Shown here: positions 12,332 through 25,700 of the stretch, in pieces
Layout: each line of letters starts with the position of its first letter
Numbering within the stretch: position 1 is the stretch's first letter
Source: Uloborus plumipes
Taxonomy: Eukaryota > Arthropoda > Arachnida > Araneae > Uloboridae
DNA: 64,000 nucleotides
Reading direction: 5' to 3'
NCBI GenBank assembly: GCA_038373865.1
Contig: JAXGGA010000073.1
Span: 309,844 to 373,843, forward strand
Notes under the pieces: generated by a model
What the model was told of the DNA's origin: nothing
Database searches by the model: none
The model's input: only the letters and a program-made list of their open reading frames with translations
Made by a program: the position numbers and the translations under genes

Positions 12332-14062
12332 ATAAATATGATTGCAGCTTCAATTTCAGGATTTATGGTCTGAATTTAAGGCCCAGACCTTGTGCATTGC
12401 ATTAAAAATATTTGAACCGAATACAGAATTAGTAAAATAGACATAAATTTAAAACTCATTATTTATTAAATTAGAAAAAAAAATAAACCGTGAATTTATT
12501 AATTTTAGAAGTGTTTCATTTCTACCAAACCACTCAGCAGTTATCTAATATTTACTTTTCTGAGCTTCAAATTAAACGTAACTTCAGCTGTCATCATTAC
12601 GGTAATGGAAATAAGATAAATAGAATGCTGAAAACAAAAATACACATGACGTACTAGTCAGTACGTTAGAAGGCAAAACCCTTTTAACCTAATTATTCGT
12701 TAAGATTTTAAAATACCAAGTACATTTGCATAGTAATAATTGATTACAGACAGCTGCTATGAAGGGAAAAGGAATCATGCAAACTTTATTTATTAATTTC
12801 ATGGCAGTGCTTAGATTTGAGATTTAATCAACAATTACGTCTTTAAAGAACACCTCAACTTCACGTATTTGGGTGTTACAACTAAAAAGTGCACTTGTGT
12901 TGGATTGAGAATATGAGAAAATTTCGTGTAAAATTTGCTGCGGTAAGACAATAAAAATAGAATAATTTTTACTTGATAAAGTAAAAAATATTTGATTGAT
13001 TACAAAGTAATACACTCTTGTAAAATTGAAGAATTTTTTTCGATTTTTATTTAACAAAGAGTGTTATTGAACCTTTATTCGAGTTCACTTTAAACATTGG
13101 GAAATTATGTTATTTGGAGTCTGGAAAACCTCATAAAATGAAGCTTCTTGCAGCTGGAATGTGCATCTTCAGTGAGACGTGCCGATACTAAGTTGTGGGG
13201 ATAAAATCTTAATTCATCCATTTTTTTTAGCAAAACTTGCACAAAGTTGTCTAAAAAAATTCGGAACGAAAATCAATAGGATAGTGCATTCAAATATTTT
13301 TCTGTTGGAAAAAAGTAAGTAATTTCCTGAAAATAATTAGACAGACACCCCCCACAACGTTCCAATACGTGTACTTCGTGTGATATTTTCTCCCTTTGCT
13401 ATTGCAGCTCTAGTTCCACAAAATACTTGTGTACAGTTCTTGAGGGGGTGAGAGGGAATTGATACTGCTTTCCTATTTGTTCTTTATCGGTTCATAATTT
13501 TCTTATCTGTGTTTGGTTTGTTCGCTATATTTATTTTTTAAGCTGTTTGCTTCTTCGCCGTTTGCTTGCTTCTTAACTTTTGTCGAATGTCTTTTCCTCC
13601 ATAAGTTCACATTCTTTGCAGTGAAAATGGCATTCCTTGTAACGTTGAAATGCGTGTCTGGAGTTTTCCTGATCATTTGAGTTTTACCTTGTTTTATTTT
13701 CTTTAAATTTTATAAGGCTGAAAGTATTAGCTGAATTGTTCTGAAAACAGTGAAACTAATATTCGATTTTTTTCTTCCTAAGTAGATGCTATATTTCAAT
13801 AAAAAATCAATTCTGAGAAGCTTTTATTCGGGTAGCTAAAATTTTAATTATAATTAGCTTTTTAGTTACGCTTAAAAATGCATTTTGCTGTCTTTTCAAG
13901 AACCGTATAGCTCATACCAATGGTTTCCAAACTTTTTAGAATTTTAGGACACAGATATTTCAAAGAACTCCATTCTTGTGAAGGATTAAACGGCAAAATT
14001 TTAATGACCTGGAAGTTAAATGCTAATTATTCGCTATTTTAACTATTTTCTTTTATAAAGAT
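12332..14062. other. Intergenic stretch, no gene recognised
   Basis: AT-rich. Contains the second copy of the 10298 dispersed repeat at about 13600-13660. Near 13917 there is a CAATGGTTTCCAAACTTTTT sequence resembling a hAT terminus, for which no partner was found. Confidence 0.45.
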
Positions 14063-15225
14063 TAGTGTTGCGACAACGATGCCGATATTTTCGAAACACC
14101 GATGTTTTCATCATTGATGTTAGAGTGCCGATGTTTTTCCAACATCGATGTTTTGTAATTGAACCTAAAATATTCTTTAAGAGCAAGAATCTGAGAGAGT
14201 GTCACGCCTGTGATTCATGACCTCTCAGATTTTCTCCCAAAAATTACCAAATGTTTATTACCTTATTGAAAGACCAAATCCAGAATGTTTTGCTCTAACT
14301 CTTTGCTTTTGCTTCACTGACCTTACGGCAACAACTTACCACAAATTTAACAAAGTTTCAACCTTCTATGCTCTATATATAAAAAGAAAATTGGAGTTAA
14401 ACAGTTCCTGGTAAGAGTTTTGGCTCACGGCAACTTCCATGTCTTGAAAATCCGCTTAATTTTTGATACCGCACCTTCATCTTTAGGGATCCATAAAAAC
14501 TAAACAACTCAACTTTAGAGCAAAACATTCTGGATTTGGTCTTTCAATAAGATAATAAACATTTGGTAATTTTTGAGAGAAAATCTGAGAGGTCATGAAT
14601 CACCTCATAATGCTAGGCGTGACAGTTTCTCAGATTCTTGCTCTTAAGCATCTGAATATGTTAATATATAGCTGCGATGAAATCATTTTTATTAATTAGT
14701 TACTGCGACATCTATGAGATTGGAAAGAGCTTTTTTAAAAATAGTTGTCTGTAGAAAATACTTATAGAACATGTTATCAGCTTTAAAATATTTAACAAAT
14801 TCCTTTAATTGATTTGCATTAATCATTGAATAACTTACTTTCAGTCTGCTCATTATTCAGCTGGAAATTAAAAAGATGCTACGAAATTATTCCAGTGAAT
14901 TTGTATTGGTGTTTCAGTTTTTTGTGCTTCAAATACACAAGTTATTTATCTCCTGGCATTACTTAATTTAGGACGTTAATAATTAATGGTCATTATTATT
15001 TTAAGCTTATTCTTGACAATTCAAAAATCTTCTTGATTAATAAATTGATCACTGGGAATTTATTTGTATCATTAAACAAAGTGTTTTTAGTCTATTATGC
15101 AGGATTATTCATCGATGTTTGAAAACATCGATGTTTTGGGATCGATGTATCGATACCATTGACATTTTAATTTCTAACATCGAGTTTCCAAACATCGATG
15201 TTTTGCCATTGATGTCGCGCCACTT
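14063..15225. mobile_element. hAT-like non-autonomous element rich in AACATCGATGTT motifs
   Basis: The left end TAGTGTTGCGACAACGATG and the right end (reverse complement AAGTGGCGCGACATCAATG) are imperfect inverted repeats. Both subterminal regions carry many CATCGATGTTTT motifs. The 8-bp flanks ATAAAGAT and ACACAGAT agree at 6 of 8 positions, compatible with an aged hAT duplication. The middle is occupied by a TTAA-flanked MITE (14181-14643). Non-coding. Confidence 0.5.
14181..14643. mobile_element. TTAA-flanked fold-back MITE, family GAGCAAGAATCTGAGA
   Basis: TTAA precedes 14181 (14177-14180) and follows 14643 (14644-14647). The ends GAGCAAGAATCTGAGA... and its inverse extend into arms of more than 100 bp, which contain the paired block CCAAATCCAGAATGTTTTGCTC against GAGCAAAACATTCTGGATTTGG. 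It lies inside the hAT-like element at 14063. Non-coding. Confidence 0.75.
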
Positions 15226-15442
15226 ACACAGATGAAACTTGGCGAGTGAACCGAGCTAAGGTTCTGCAAAACACTGGCGTTACCATTGCTGACTGAAATA
15301 ACGAATAATGAAATATTCTTAGTTGACTGAAGAGCTAAACAAAATGCACAGAAATGGTAGAATATTTGTCAAACAAAATACTTAAAATGCTTTGTATTTC
15401 ACAAAGAACAGGAACAGGGCTTAGTTTTCTGATTTCAGTTAA

Positions 15443-15963
15443 CCCATTTATGCCCAGTAGCCTAAAAACGGGACGCTTGTTAGTTACTGCATACAGAAAC
15501 CTGTAATGGGTATATCATTTTACTAAAGCTGTTTTTCACAAGTTACATAGTCCTTCTTCTTTAGAAAACCAGTTAGAGCCAATATTTGGGCATCAGGGTT
15601 TATTTATTGACAGCTATTTTCAGACAAATCAGTCAAGCAACGATCCAGCATGAGTAGCCCCAGAAAGTAAAAGTTTTTTGCGAGCTTTTTTGTCATAAAA
15701 TTAACCTTTTTCTAAAATGATTTGCTTAAAATTGATCACAGTTGCCTTCTGTAAGGTTATTTTGCAAAAGTCAAGTCAAGTAAGGTCGTATTTTGCTCAC
15801 ATATCTGCCCAGTGTCTGAAAAACAGGATGTTAAATAACTTAATAAATATGGCAACGACGATGTTTCTTACGCCTAAAATGTATGTAAACCATTCCACGT
15901 AAGAGTTTTAAGCAGAAAAAAAATTGAAAAAAATTGTAAAAAAAAAACTTGGGCATAAATGGG
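15443..15963. mobile_element. TTAA-type MITE (piggyBac-like), family CCCATTTATGCCCA
   Basis: Perfect 14-bp inverted ends, CCCATTTATGCCCA at 15443 and TGGGCATAAATGGG ending at 15963. TTAA lies on the left. The right flank reads TTAT, one base different, which could be post-insertion decay. The 521-bp interior is AT-rich and non-coding. Confidence 0.65.
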
Positions 15964-16019
15964 TTATTAAATGACTGCAGTTATAGAAATTTAAATTGTT
16001 GTTCCTATTATTTATCTTA

Positions 16020-16530
16020 CACTAGCTTATTACCCTGCTCTGCCCGGGTGCTTATTAGAACTGCTCGCAAAAATAAGAAATAAATATCTGTTGGAACCTT
16101 TTAATTTTTCTGTATTATACAAGATTTGTGCCAATGTTCCAAGGTAATTAGAACATGAATTATAATGGTTTTTAATTTATTTCATGCTAAAATGAAATAG
16201 GTGAGCCTTAAATTAGATTATTCATTGTTAATCGTAAGCTTTGCTGGAAAAAATACTCATATTTAAATGTGTTAAATTTTATCAATTTGTATGCTTAAAT
16301 TCTTATCTCTAATACTCTATCTATTCAAAATTGAAAGAAAATGGCCATTTTGTGACAAAAAAATTTGAATTTTGGGTTTTTTTGGAGTTTTTTAAATTTT
16401 CAAACCTCCGCCTATGTAAATTCTATTGCACCAAGGAACCTCGATTCCAAGTTTGACGAAAATCCGACGAAAACTGTGGATTTGTATAAGGAACAAGCAT
16501 ACAAACAAATATACATGTACATCCATTTTT
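16020..16530. repeat. Degenerate interspersed repeat fragment
   Basis: Begins with CTAGCTTATTACCCTGCTCTGCCCGGGTG and later carries CCAAGGAACCTCGATTCCAAG and AAGCATACAAACA stretches. The layout resembles the non-coding 3' remnants of retroelements common in arthropod genomes. No termini or coding sequence could be identified, so the class is uncertain. Confidence 0.3.
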
Positions 16531-16683
16531 AAGATTTTGCATTTAATAAAGTGTACAGTTCAGTAATTTTCTAAGTATTTCATCTCAGGTGTTGAAAATT
16601 CCGCATCAGTTAACTGCGGTGTTTTATTCTTAAATCCTTGATTTTTTTTAAAATTTTAATTATGATGCATTATTTACTTTCAG

Positions 16684-16784
16684 TGGCGTCCATGGAATTT
16701 GAGTAAATTTAAAGGCAATGAAACGCTTATTGATGGAATCGCTGCAGACTTTTACGAAGATATGCGAAAACGGATAAATTTTGA
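16684..16784 (+). CDS. IR gene 1 exon a (start of ligand-binding lobe S1)
   Basis: TTTCAG precedes and GTAAGT follows. Translates from WRPWNLSKFKGNETL to KRINF plus two bases (phase 2 exit). It matches the exon at 40093 of IR gene 2 in position and phase. Confidence 0.82.
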
Positions 16785-19700
16785 GTAAGTAACTCTTTTT
16801 TCAATTCTACTTAGGTGCATTTTATACCTTTTCTTGCGTAAGTGCATAGGGAGATGTTATATGCCTTCTCTAATTTGATTCCTCAAAATAATCAGTCATA
16901 ATTTTCTGATCAGCAAACGGAAAAAATATATTTTAAATAAAATTACTTTAATACCTTGAAGAAAAAAAAAATACGACGAATGAATTTATAAACAACTTTC
17001 TGAAAACACATGTATAACATGTAGTACGAAAATGTACTGAGTAAAATCAAAACAAATAATTGAAATAATGGGAAAAAAATCCTCACATAATATTTATAAA
17101 TTTTCAAATACATTAATTTTCCTGTTTTGAATTAACATACGCTTATAGAAAATGTTGCAACATTTTTCATGTGTAGATACTATTTTCTTGAGTATCCTTA
17201 GCATAGTGTTTTTAGATAACCTCTATTTTTCACAAAGAATAAAAGTCAAAAATATATATGCCTACTAGTTACTGAAAAATAAATTAAAAAAATACTCCTA
17301 AATTAGAATGCTCATCATAGTTCACAGCTCCTAATTTTTTTGCTCTAATTTTCATGCCTAACAATGTGTTAACGATATTATTTGTTAATAATGTTATGTG
17401 TTAATGTAATTTTATTAACTATAATATTAAAATTGGTTCAAAGAAATTGGATATTTTTTTTAAAATAATAGGAACAATTGGAAAAAATAAATCTCTCAGA
17501 AATAAATGAGTAACTATATTTAAAACCGGAATTGTGTAAAGGAAAAAAACAGCGATGTTGTAATTGGTAGTATTAAATTTAATTATCATAATCATTAATT
17601 TGCCGATTATCAGCAGTCTATTAATCCGTAATTGGTCAATTTGCTTATCTGTGCATCCCTAGTTAGAAGTTATATTTTTTTTGCGCAACGATACTTGTTG
17701 GATAAGCCTATTTGGAGTTTCAAAGCACAAAGTGTGACACTTGCTTCGTATTTCCTTAGATATGAAGCCAAAGTTCAGGAGGATCTCATATTTGGCCTGA
17801 AGACAGCAGATGGGACATGGTCCGGAATGCTAGGATCAACTGCATACAACGTAAGTGCTGCTTCTACAACTAAACCCATAGAGTTCAAAATGATAGAGAA
17901 CAAAATTTGATTAGAAATAGAAAAATTAGCACTGGACAATCTTGCTTTTAAAAAGCTTGAAAAACAAATGAAACGTTTAACGAAAAATGCTATAATCCAT
18001 TTATAGATTTCTCGAACTCGTAATTACTTCAAAACAGATTCCTAAACCCATACTTGACAGCTGCATGCTTCAGCCATCTAAGAAAAATGACTTAACAGTT
18101 ACAAATTGCAATAAAGACAATAAAAACTATTGAAGTTTCACTAAAATATACCGAACTGTTCTTGAAAAAGTTTGTGCGAGTAACATATCAGGCAAAAACA
18201 GGGAAGTTCCCACTAAAAGTTAGTAACCTTTCTGAAATTAACGTGGAATCTTGCTGAAGAATTCAGAGCCTTATTCGTCAAAAACTTGCGGTATTCAGAA
18301 TTTGAAGGAAAATGATGTATTGTTTTCTAAGAAATGATGCTCGCAATAACTACTATAAAAATAAATATAGCAGATAAAGAACTGATTGTGTACAATTATT
18401 CAATAATAATAATTCATTTTTCATATAAAATTGAAAAGTAAATAAAATAAATAATAATAAAACAGTAATATATATATTTAAAGTATAATGGAAAACATTT
18501 TTTGGATTTCGGAGGGGGTTCGAACACTAAAAACCCACGAATTAAATACGGCTTTGCCTGAAGCTTATATAGCCAAGACTAAGTCAGAATTGCAAGTTAA
18601 TACAGGACAGCACACTTAAACACATCTAATTGAAATATCTTGTCAAACTTGGTACCATTTTTTATAAAAGTTTTTTTTTTTTTTTAAATCGCAGAAATGT
18701 GATGTTTCTGGGCCATACTTTATCAACGAACAACGTACCCATGCCGTAGAGTTTGGGGTTCCGATTGGCTTTTCTCAGCTCGCTATAGTGTCTGGAATGG
18801 TACCAGCGAACAAAGATCCTTGGTTAATTTTCGAGATTTTCTCTCTGGAGGTAAGGAAAAAAAGTTTTAAAGTGTATTTTATAGTAGTGACTTGCATGAG
18901 AATTTAAGTGTGTGTGCACATCTCTAAAAGTCAAAAATGGTTAAAATTATGAAGGATATGAATAGGGTTAGTTGTACACTATGCGTATTGTGCCTTAGAA
19001 ATTAGTGCTTCCTTGTTTTTAAAACTTTTTTTAGGGGGGGGGGGGACAAAGGTATAAAAACATTTCTTCTGCCATTGGTGAATAAGTTATAAAAAATGTC
19101 AAATTTTAACAACTGTAATCTGCCCTGAAATTATTTTCCATGGGTAAAATATCCTGCTAAACTATGGGGAAAATATCTGAGCCCTCCCCCCTCCCTAAAA
19201 ATTCTCATATGGACGCCCTTGCCAGGGGCTTCTTTTGATACACGCTCTAAAGCGGAAAGTTTTCACATTCACATAAGGTTAGAGAAAAACTTGACGTAAT
19301 AGAGAGAAGAAAACAAACTACAGTTTTGAAATCAGCTTGCCTATTTAATTTAAAAATAGCTCAGAAAAAGAAAAAAAATGTGTTTCAGATTGCTTCAAAG
19401 GGTTATTTTACAATAGAAGACGTGGTTTGCTAAATCCTTCATCACCTGGCATACGTGCAAAGTGGATTAAAAGTTTAACGGGCAGAATTTAAGCAAGCAT
19501 CTCTCAGTTGTTTCGTATAAAAATATTTCGAACTTTAGAAGTTCAACTAAAATTAAAAAAAAAATTAACACATTGATTTAAGGTCCTGTCCATAAAAGAT
19601 GTCACGTTTCGAGGGTGGAGGGGGGCTCGTGAAGTTCTGACGAAGTTCACGACTGTTCGTGACGAAGGGGAGAAAGAGGTAACAAAAAGTATGTTATTAT

Positions 19701-22700
19701 TCATTTTTAAAAGAATATGTTTATGAAAAATAGTGACCACATGGGACATTTAGCATTTAGCACCCCAGAGACCCCCGTACCTTCCAATTTACTTGGATTA
19801 ACCGGTTTTGTATGGGTCTCTGGGACATTTATTTAAAAAACAAAAGTACATATTTTGAACAAAAATTTTGAGTAAATTTCGACGTACAACAGATTTTTGA
19901 CATAAACATGACATATAAATATAAACATTCAAATACACATATACAATTAAATAATAATAATAATAATAATAATATAAATAACTTGTACGTGTGAAAAAGA
20001 AAGATGAATTTAAAGGAAAAAAAGAAGAAAAAAAAGGGGGGGGGGAGTCACGTATATAATTAACTTCATTAGATGCCTTGAAAGAGGAATCCTTCATTTG
20101 AAAGCCTTAAGAATAGTTCATTTATCAAAGAGCGAGTGTTATTATGAGATAATGCTTTTAGAATATTCTGACTGAAGGTTTGAGTAGAATCTCTGCGTAG
20201 ATGGAGCTCTGAAGTTAAGGTACATGTAAAAAGAAAATGTTCGGGAGAACCCAGTTCTCCGCAAGAGCAAAGAGGGGAATCTGCCAGAGAGAAACGATGC
20301 AAGTACTGAGGAAAAGAACCGTGTCCAGAGATGAAAATAGTTTCAGACCTGTTCTTGATTCTAGGGGTAAGACGAACACGAGGGAAAAACTCAAAAACTC
20401 GACGTCCTGTTTCTCCTTCATTCCAGCGAGCCTGCCAGTCTTCCATTAGTTGACGGCGAAGATAACCATTTAAAGTTGATTTTGGAAAAGGAAGAAGCAG
20501 GGTATTAAAATGTTGAGGGTCGTTGGCCGCCGTTCGATCTAAATCATCCGCTCGATCGTTCCCAACATCGCCCGAATGCCCCTTAACCCAGTGTAAAGAA
20601 GCTGAAGGTAGAGTGAGAAGTAGCTCTTGTATTTGCGCTGATAGAATGTTTCGCTGGAGGGGATTTTTTAGTGATTGAAGAGCAGATTGACTATCTGATA
20701 TAATTTGAATATTTTCACTTTTTATTTCCTTTGAAAAATTTATTGCCTCCTTGAGTGCATAAAGTTCGGCCTGAAATATACTGTTGTCAGTATGCAGACG
20801 TGTACTCCAACCAGAACTAAAATCATTTCCCTGGAAATATGCATGAGCCGAAGCAACTCCCATTTCCGTTTTGGATCCGTCAGTGTAAATTCTATGGTAA
20901 GAAGGAGGCGGAAGAGTTGGAGTAATGGATATTGGATAAGAGGCAATCTGAAGATAAGAATGAAGAAACCATTTGGGAGAAAATACTTCAAACTGAGAAG
21001 GAAGGAAAGGAGTGCCATCTAAGGTAATTTCACGTAATTCAACTTTCAGTGTCCACAGCCAGACCTTCTCCCTGATCGTGAGATCAATGGGAGGAGTACC
21101 AGACAGAACATGAAGTGCCGCGTGAGAGCAAGTGTTATAGGCGCCCGTGACCGTGAGAAGAGCTCTTCGTTGAATCGAAAGAATTTTCTTCTCCAAACGT
21201 ACGCTAAGACATCTACCCCACAAACCAGCAGCATACAGAATAGAAGTCTCAATCACTTGTCGATATATTAATCGACGATGATGCCTTTTTATTCCCCAAT
21301 TACCCCCAGCAATTCTTTGGAGGCAGCTTTGTTTGTAGGTAGTTTTCTGGCGTATCCAATCAATATGTGCATCCCAAGTTAGATTTTGTGTAAATCTGAC
21401 TCCAAGATATTTAAGGACTTTAGTCCGTTTTATAAAATAGTCTCCGAATAAAAGGGAAGGAGAGCGGACCAGATCACGAGGGACCTTCAATACTAAAGCC
21501 CTGGTCTTCTCTTTAGAAGCCTTTAGTTCATGTTCTGAAAGCCAATTATGAAGAATACGTAAGGATTCCCTAGCATTCGCTTGAAGCTGATCAAGAGTTT
21601 GTGAGTACACTAAAATAAGAAAATCGTCAGCAAAAGCTTGAATCCTGGTGTGGTCCGGCCAAGGAGCCGATAGCAGCGATGCTGCTACCAAGTTCCAAAG
21701 CTCGGGGCCGCTACAAGAGCCCTACGGACAACCCTTATACTGTGGAGTGGTGAAATAACCAGATGAAGATGAAAGAAAGATATGCCTGTTTGAGAGAAAG
21801 CTTGCATAAAGCTGTACGAGGGCTGGATCCCAATTTGTTAAACTAAGATAACGTTGGATTATATGCCAAGGCAGGTTATCAAAGGCCGATACAATGTCAA
21901 CCGAAATTGCCACCATCAAGTCATTGGAGTGAATGCCATGTTGAAGGTTTTTATAAAAATTGGCTAGGGCGTGCTCAGTCGACCGCCGAGGAGTAAAGCC
22001 AAACTGATTAGGATGATGAAAACCATTTAAAGCTAAATGACTCTAAAGCCGGAAAAGCATCACCTTCTCCAAAATCTTTGATATAGTTGGCAGGAGAACA
22101 ATAGGTCGATATGAGGAAAAGTCGCTAGGGTCTTTGCCCTCCTTTAAAAAAAGAATCAATACACCTTCCTTAAAAATGATGGGAAAGTGATTGAGATTCA
22201 GACATGTATTAAATAATGTACACAAAAAATTCGGAAAGGTAGAGTGCAGGATAGTCCAGATGACTGCATCTAAGCCATTTTTGCCCGGAGCTTTGTTTCT
22301 CGGAAGGAGTTTTACTGCTTGATTAACTTCCTGCTCGGTAAAAAGAACAGATGGAGAAATAGGAACTATATGACCAGGTGTAGAAAATGAAGTTGGATTC
22401 GGGGCAGGATAAAAGTGGTTTAGTAATGAAGTAAGAAATTCCTGCTGTGTTTTAAAAGAAGGAAAATGTTCTTGAATATGAGATGGGGTAAAATTCTTTC
22501 CAAAAGAAATTTTATATGGTTTTCCAAAAGTTTTTGTGCTGTTGGAACAAAATTTTTGCCATGCTACCTTCTTGGACGTACGAATTGCCTTTTTAAAAAT
22601 TGCTATTGCTTAACGGTGTGCACTTTTGTAAGTCGGTTTGAGGCTTTCATCTGAGCAACGTTGATAACGCCTTCTCGTTGCAATGACTCTTTTCTTTAAA

Positions 22701-25700
22701 ATCGTTAAACCATCATGACACCAGGTGGACGGAGAAGGTGTAGCGAACTGTTTTTTCTTAAAAGAAGACTCCGCACAATCTTGAATGGCTTGAAAAAGGC
22801 CAGAAATGTATTTATCTAGGGTTAACTGATCATGAATTGTTTCCAGAGCTTCTAAGAACGGAGGAATTCTATGAGTTAAATTCCTTTGAAATTTATCAGT
22901 GTTATGGAAAGTTTTAAATCTTATAAAACGTGACCTTGAGAAATTTGTTGAGATGATAATATTTATAAATTTATGATCACTTACTGAATATTCCTGACTT
23001 ACTTCCCACAAAATCGGAAGATGAAAATTCCTACCCAATGATAAGTCGGGCCATCCTTTTGCATAAGGTGTCTCAAAAGTAGGAGGAGAGTCCCTCTTAT
23101 TTAAAATGTCAAGATTATTAACAGCTATAAAATCGAGGAGAAGTTCTCCCCTTACTTCATTATGAGGGTAACCCCAGGTTCGTGAACGAGCATTAAAATC
23201 ACCGGAAATTATAACTGGAGTTGGAGAGGTTGCTACTAAGAATTCGTTGAGCTCTGCTATTAAGAATTCTAGAGGTTCAGCAGGAGAACAATAGGCCGAA
23301 ATAAGAACTATTGTTGAGTTATTGAGAGTAACTTTTGCAGCTACAAAATCATAAGAAATAAAACTTGTAAAAGGGAGAAAGATACTAGAAGGAAAGAGGA
23401 GGGCTGCCCTACCACTGTGAGAAAGCATTCTGTCCCACGAGCTCGGAATGCCAGAGATTTTAGACTTAACTATATATGGTTCTTGAACAAGAAATGCTTG
23501 AATATTTTCTGTACTAGCTATATTTACTAGATTTGAAGTTGGGGCTTTTGCCCTCTGTAAATTAATTTGAGTTAGTTTGAGGGGAGAATGAGATGATGTA
23601 CAGTAGAGTGGAGGAAGAGAAGAAGAGAAAAATGAAACATCAAATGAAGAAATAAGAAATTGAGTCGAAGGAGAAGAGATGAGAAAAGGAGAAGAATAAT
23701 CCGTTGAATTAAGATGATTAAGATATATTAGTGACCTATTCATAATTGATTGATTTTTTTAAGTGTTTAACATACATTTGATAAGATGGGCACACATTTG
23801 AAAAAGTAGGATGATCTATTGGATCATTAACATTATTTCTACGGTTATTGTAAATGCTGTTCGTACAACTGGGGTATTCGGCTCTACAAGGTGTTCTAGG
23901 ATGTGATAGGGAGCAAAAACTACAATAGTGATCATCTGATCTGCAATTAATTGCCGTATGTCCGAAAGCTTGACATTTAAAACACCTTAGAACTCCAAGG
24001 AATTCCCGTATGGGAACAACAGTCCAATTAAAATTAAATTTTGGATTATGCATGATTTTATGAAATGCACAAGGGGAAGTTTCTATTATCAGATTTTCAG
24101 TGTTTCCTTTCCCCGACAATTTAAATTTAAATGAAAAGTCTTTTCCTTCTTCTAAATCAAACTTTGATGATAGTGCTGTTGATATATCATCCCAAGCAGT
24201 ATTGGGTTTGATACTGTAGAGGACAAAGCGAGGGTTTCTTTTCCGTGGTGTACGGGTAGTTATAAGTTGAGAAAGACTTCTGTTATTTTCAAGTTTTTGC
24301 TTTAGAATATCACAATCTAAGGGTGTGGCTGCATCTACTGCGATTCCTCCTTTGGCAACGAAACGAACTCGGTTTATTTTAATGCCATCTCTATGCGGCT
24401 GATAATTATTTTGAAGGACCATTTTTAAATCGCGTGAACTGGTTTTATTGTTTGTAGGATAGACCAGTAAAGTGGTTTCATTAGCTAGTGCTTGAGCATA
24501 TGTAGGTTTATCATTCATTTGATTAACTGTAACATTATCGTTATTATGTAGGGCTAGAGGTGGGAATTGATTCAACTGCAAATTATCATCATAAATTTGA
24601 CAGTTCACCACATCTTTCTGTGAGCTGTATTCAGAAGCGGAGCAAGTTTCTGTTTGTGAGGATTGGTCAGTTGCAAGCAGATTTTTCTGCTTGACCTTAT
24701 CTTCTAGTAAATCTATAAGAGCAACGATATCTTTTTGAAGGTCTAATTTTATGAAATACCGGTTAAGCGTATCTTTGCCTGTAATAAGCTGTCGCAAAAA
24801 CGTAAAGATGACTTCTGCTGAAGAGGCAGTAGAGAAACTATCTTCTGTCGGACACCAGTCCGGGTGAAATATTTTAGCAAGAGGTCCGATAACGGTATCG
24901 GAACAAGACTGTTGATTAAAGACTGTTGATTCTTTGTTAACAGATGAATCATATAATAAATCCGGTTGCGAGAAGCTGTTTCTACTGTTCTTTAATTTTC
25001 CTAATGATTGAAGCTTGGAATTCAATTCCGGAAAAGGAACACTAGAGTCTATAGGTTTAAATGTTTGTTGTTCAGTCATTTCATGGCACTAGTCATAAGA
25101 ACGAAATTAAGGCTATTAAATGAAAGCAATAAGTTTAAGGTATTAAATCTTATTGGCAACAATGAAGCTATAAGAAAAGAAATCGCTTATAATTGAGCAA
25201 ATTAAAATTTTCCAATTGGAGACTTAATTTTTTTAAAAGCTTATTGAGAAAATAAATAGAGAGCCAAAAATAATTCAAATAATTCAAATTCTGTTTGGCC
25301 TACAGTTTTTGGCTGAAAAAATTTATCTGCGAAAGAGAACAAAGTCGCCGCGTTCCAAAGATTTTTGTAAATAAAAGACACTTGTAACTTGATAAAAACT
25401 CGTAAAAAGATCTTACAGACTTGTGCAGGGTGTCATTTTGTAGGGAACTTGATTCCGTTTCTTTGGATGGTTATCTTGTTCGAAATAAAATGGTTTGAGT
25501 TGATTAACAGATCTTAAAAAGATGAATATGGTGCAAGTCCCGTGTTAAGCAGATCTGATTAAAATACTGAGAGGAATCCAATATTGATGCGGTTCCAAAA
25601 AGCAACTTGAAATGGATCAAATTCGAAGCGATGCGTGAACTTCAGACTCCAGAACACATTCTTATGGATGAAGAGCAAATTTGGAGATCCGGATAGCGTT

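Noticed and set aside
15717..15755. ATG-led MICLKLITVAF as a possible first exon of IR gene 1
   Set aside because: It loosely resembles an IR N-terminus, but it lies inside the TTAA-flanked MITE at 15443-15963. The good GTAAGG donor would put exon a out of frame, and the in-frame donor is poor.
23736..25079. The zinc-knuckle protein as a host gene
   Set aside because: It lies inside the target-duplication-bounded LINE, directly ahead of and overlapping ORF2.
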